Program-made: the position numbers and the translations under genes
Part shown: in pieces, positions 62,487-64,000 of the stretch
How the letters are laid out: each line of letters starts with the position of its first letter
Position numbering within the stretch: position 1 is the first letter of the stretch
Assembly (NCBI GenBank): GCA_022823145.1
Contig: JAJDXS010000003.1
Coordinates: forward strand, 1-64,000
DNA: 64,000 nucleotides
Direction of reading: 5' to 3'
Source of the DNA: Gemmatimonadota bacterium
GTDB taxonomy: Bacteria > Gemmatimonadota > Gemmatimonadetes > Longimicrobiales > Gaopeijiaceae
Notes under the pieces: model-generated
Databases searched by the model: none
Seen by the model: the letters and a program-made list of their open reading frames with translations, nothing else
Told to the model about the DNA's origin: nothing

Positions 62487-63639
62487 TTGCGGAGATCCCC
62501 GCGGCCGGCCCCAGTGCCAGAGCGGCAAACGCCCAGCGCCATCCCACCGCCTCCAGAACGGCGGGCATGGCCTGAACCGTGACCGAGGCGAGCAGGAATC
62601 CCGTGCAAGTCTGCAGCGTCAGCGCCGTTCCCGCGGCCTCCGGTGGAGCGAACTCGGTGACGAGAGCGCTGAACTGAGCCGAGTCGGCAACCACGAAAAA
62701 GCCCCACACGAGGGTCACCGCAACTACGAGGACGAACAGTTTCCCGAACAGCAGCCCGATCACGAGGCAACACAAGCCGCTCACCGCCATTGCACGGTTG
62801 ACAAGCCGTTCCCGCCCGATGCGGTCCGCCGCCCACCCTCCCCATACGCAGCCGAGCCCGCCCGCCGCCAACGCCCCGAAGCTCGCCAGTTCGACCCAGG
62901 CGCCACCATGTCCCGCCACCTCGCTGGACGCCGCGAGAAACGCCGGTACCCACGCCCACATCGCGTACAGCTCCCACATATGGCCCAGGTACCCCGCCGT
63001 CGCCAGCCTTGTCTCACGGTGGCGAACCACCCGCGCCGCCAACCCCCACGAGAACGGTCCCCGCCGGAACGGATACGGCCCCTCCCTGTACAGAAACAGC
63101 ACCAGAAGGCCCCCGCCCAGCGCCCCGACCGAAGCCGCCGCGATCACCACCTCCGGGCCCGCCGCCGGCAGCGCCTTCAACAGGTACGGGACGGCCTTGC
63201 CGACCGTCAGCGCCCCTACGATCGTCCCGATCGCCAGCCCGCGTGCCGAGCGGAACCAGGTGGCCGCCATCTTCATCGCGGGCGGATACACGCCCGCCAG
63301 CAGGAACCCGGTCGCAAACCGCAACGCCACCGCAGCGCCGAACCCGGGAGCCGCAAGCACGCCGACGTTCGCCAGCGCCGCGAGTGCGGCCGCCACCGCG
63401 AAGTAGACCCTGGAACGAATGATGTCGGCCAGGTTCAGAATCGCCGCCACGGCGGTTCCCGCCACAAAGCCCAGGTTGACGGAGGTAGACAGCCAGCCGA
63501 CCTGCGACGGCGACAGTGCCCATCGCGCCCCAAGCTCCTCCGACACCGCCGTTGCGGTGAACCAGAGCGACATCCCGAGCAGTTCCGCGAACGCGAGCAG
63601 CGCCAGAGTCCTCCAACGCCGAGTGCCGTCCTCGATCAA
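62449..63639 (-). CDS. MFS transporter
   Basis: This 396-residue major-facilitator protein has twelve predicted helices. The family loop between helices 2 and 3 is only loosely kept, while RFATGFLLAGVYPPAMKM and GLAIGTIVGALTVGKAVPY are typical of nitrate/metabolite-type MFS carriers. A second half (AGGLGCVWGGWAADRIGRER) repeats the D-R-x-G-R-x motif. The annotated start is a TTG at 63639 preceded by GGGGG and may be moved. The substrate is unknown. It is convergent with the YkvI-like gene. Confidence 0.85.
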   Translation of the reverse strand: MIEDGTRRWRTLALLAFAELLGMSLWFTATAVSEELGARWALSPSQVGWLSTSVNLGFVAGTAVAAILNLADIIRSRVYFAVAAALAALANVGVLAAPGFGAAVALRFATGFLLAGVYPPAMKMAATWFRSARGLAIGTIVGALTVGKAVPYLLKALPAAGPEVVIAAASVGALGGGLLVLFLYREGPYPFRRGPFSWGLAARVVRHRETRLATAGYLGHMWELYAMWAWVPAFLAASSEVAGHGGAWVELASFGALAAGGLGCVWGGWAADRIGRERLVNRAMAVSGLCCLVIGLLFGKLFVLVVAVTLVWGFFVVADSAQFSALVTEFAPPEAAGTALTLQTCTGFLLASVTVQAMPAVLEAVGWRWAFAALALGPAAGISAISRLRRTRAGSG

Positions 63640-63664
63640 AACCCCCGTCCGCCTGTCGCCGGGG

Positions 63665-64000
63665 TCAGCCCTGGGGCTTCTCGTCCATCATTTCCGCGCC
63701 ATCGGTGAGCATCCGCAGGCCTCGGCGGTCGAGCACGATGAAGACATCCTCCCCGATCGCTGCGCCGCACTCGAACAGCGCTTCGCGCAGGCGTCCCACT
63801 TCGGGTCCGTTGGGGTCGTAGGATCGCCAGATGACCGAAGCCTCGTCCACCCCCGAGGGCCGGGAGAACGGGATCTTCGTCGACTGATCCAGCCCCACCC
63901 CGAGGTATTGGGCGACCGCGCCGGACACCTTCTGGCTGTTGCCCCTCAGATGGTGCTCGCCGACGATGAAGCGCAGGGCCGGACTACCATCGTTCGTCCA
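63665..64000 (-). CDS. Hypothetical protein, 5' end outside the window
   Basis: The frame is open to the right edge, so this is the C-terminal part (about 111 residues) of a longer protein: TNDGSPALRFIVGEHHLRGN, then QKVSGAVAQYLGVGLDQ, and a tail DVFIVLDRRGLRMLTDG. A GTG at 63928 could start an 87-residue version, but the upstream sequence reads as good protein. Not recognised. It ends 25 bp before the MFS gene, in the same direction. Confidence 0.55.
   Translation of the reverse strand, partial: WTNDGSPALRFIVGEHHLRGNSQKVSGAVAQYLGVGLDQSTKIPFSRPSGVDEASVIWRSYDPNGPEVGRLREALFECGAAIGEDVFIVLDRRGLRMLTDGAEMMDEKPQG

Noticed and set aside
10282-63639. Very long frames on the strand opposite sprA, the arginine genes and others
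   Set aside because: High GC keeps antisense frames open; they lack family motifs, which the listed genes have.
1-64000. tRNA, rRNA or CRISPR
   Set aside because: No cloverleaf with a T-loop, no rRNA-like stretch and no regularly spaced short repeats were found by eye.

Overview
The window is high-GC bacterial DNA with long, tightly packed coding regions. I infer Gemmatimonadota, or a close relative. The reasons are a very long SprA-type outer-membrane protein, six-bladed beta-propeller lipoproteins, a CBM9/DUF5916 surface protein, a TolB-propeller/amidohydrolase fusion, a choice-of-anchor B protein, DUF1552/DUF1592 export proteins and a carboxypeptidase-regulatory TonB receptor. No rRNA, tRNA or CRISPR array was seen.

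Bases 1-10,280 look like an accessory region. They are gene-poor and carry two paralogous propeller genes (407-1687 and 3493-4758), each paired with related non-coding sequence. There are IS/MITE-like inverted ends (1-25 and 302-326, with a third copy near 3224), a structured repeat present twice (about 1815-2120 and 5265-5575), an HU/IHF protein, a zinc-ribbon membrane protein and a P4-type tyrosine integrase at the right edge.

From 10,282 the DNA looks like core chromosome. It starts with sprA, divergent from lptF-lptG, then a dapF-like gene lacking both catalytic cysteines and a DUF5916 protein. A two-gene redox unit follows, in which a thioredoxin-fold protein overlaps a UGSC selenoprotein. 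The selenoprotein's in-frame UGA (24541-24543) is followed by a good bacterial SECIS hairpin. Next come a small lipoprotein, a holin-like membrane protein, a three-gene minus-strand operon (choice-of-anchor B, alpha/beta hydrolase, amidohydrolase), a Cys/Met-metabolism PLP enzyme divergent from an ACC deaminase plus DPP-IV-type peptidase pair, and a minus-strand operon of DUF1592, DUF1552 and ankyrin proteins.

The right third is mainly metabolism. It holds a kinase-M23-aminotransferase fusion, pdxH, a TIGR01777 oxidoreductase, rpe-rpiA, DAHP synthase, the arginine block argR-argG-argH with an ArgR-box-like site, a TonB receptor, a threonine/serine dehydratase, a glycine-betaine-type ABC transporter whose binding protein and permease are fused, a YkvI-like membrane protein, an MFS transporter and a gene cut by the window edge.

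The two most interesting signals are the selenocysteine gene with its SECIS and the duplicated non-coding element, whose two copies fold into the same three-way-junction shape with compensating base changes.
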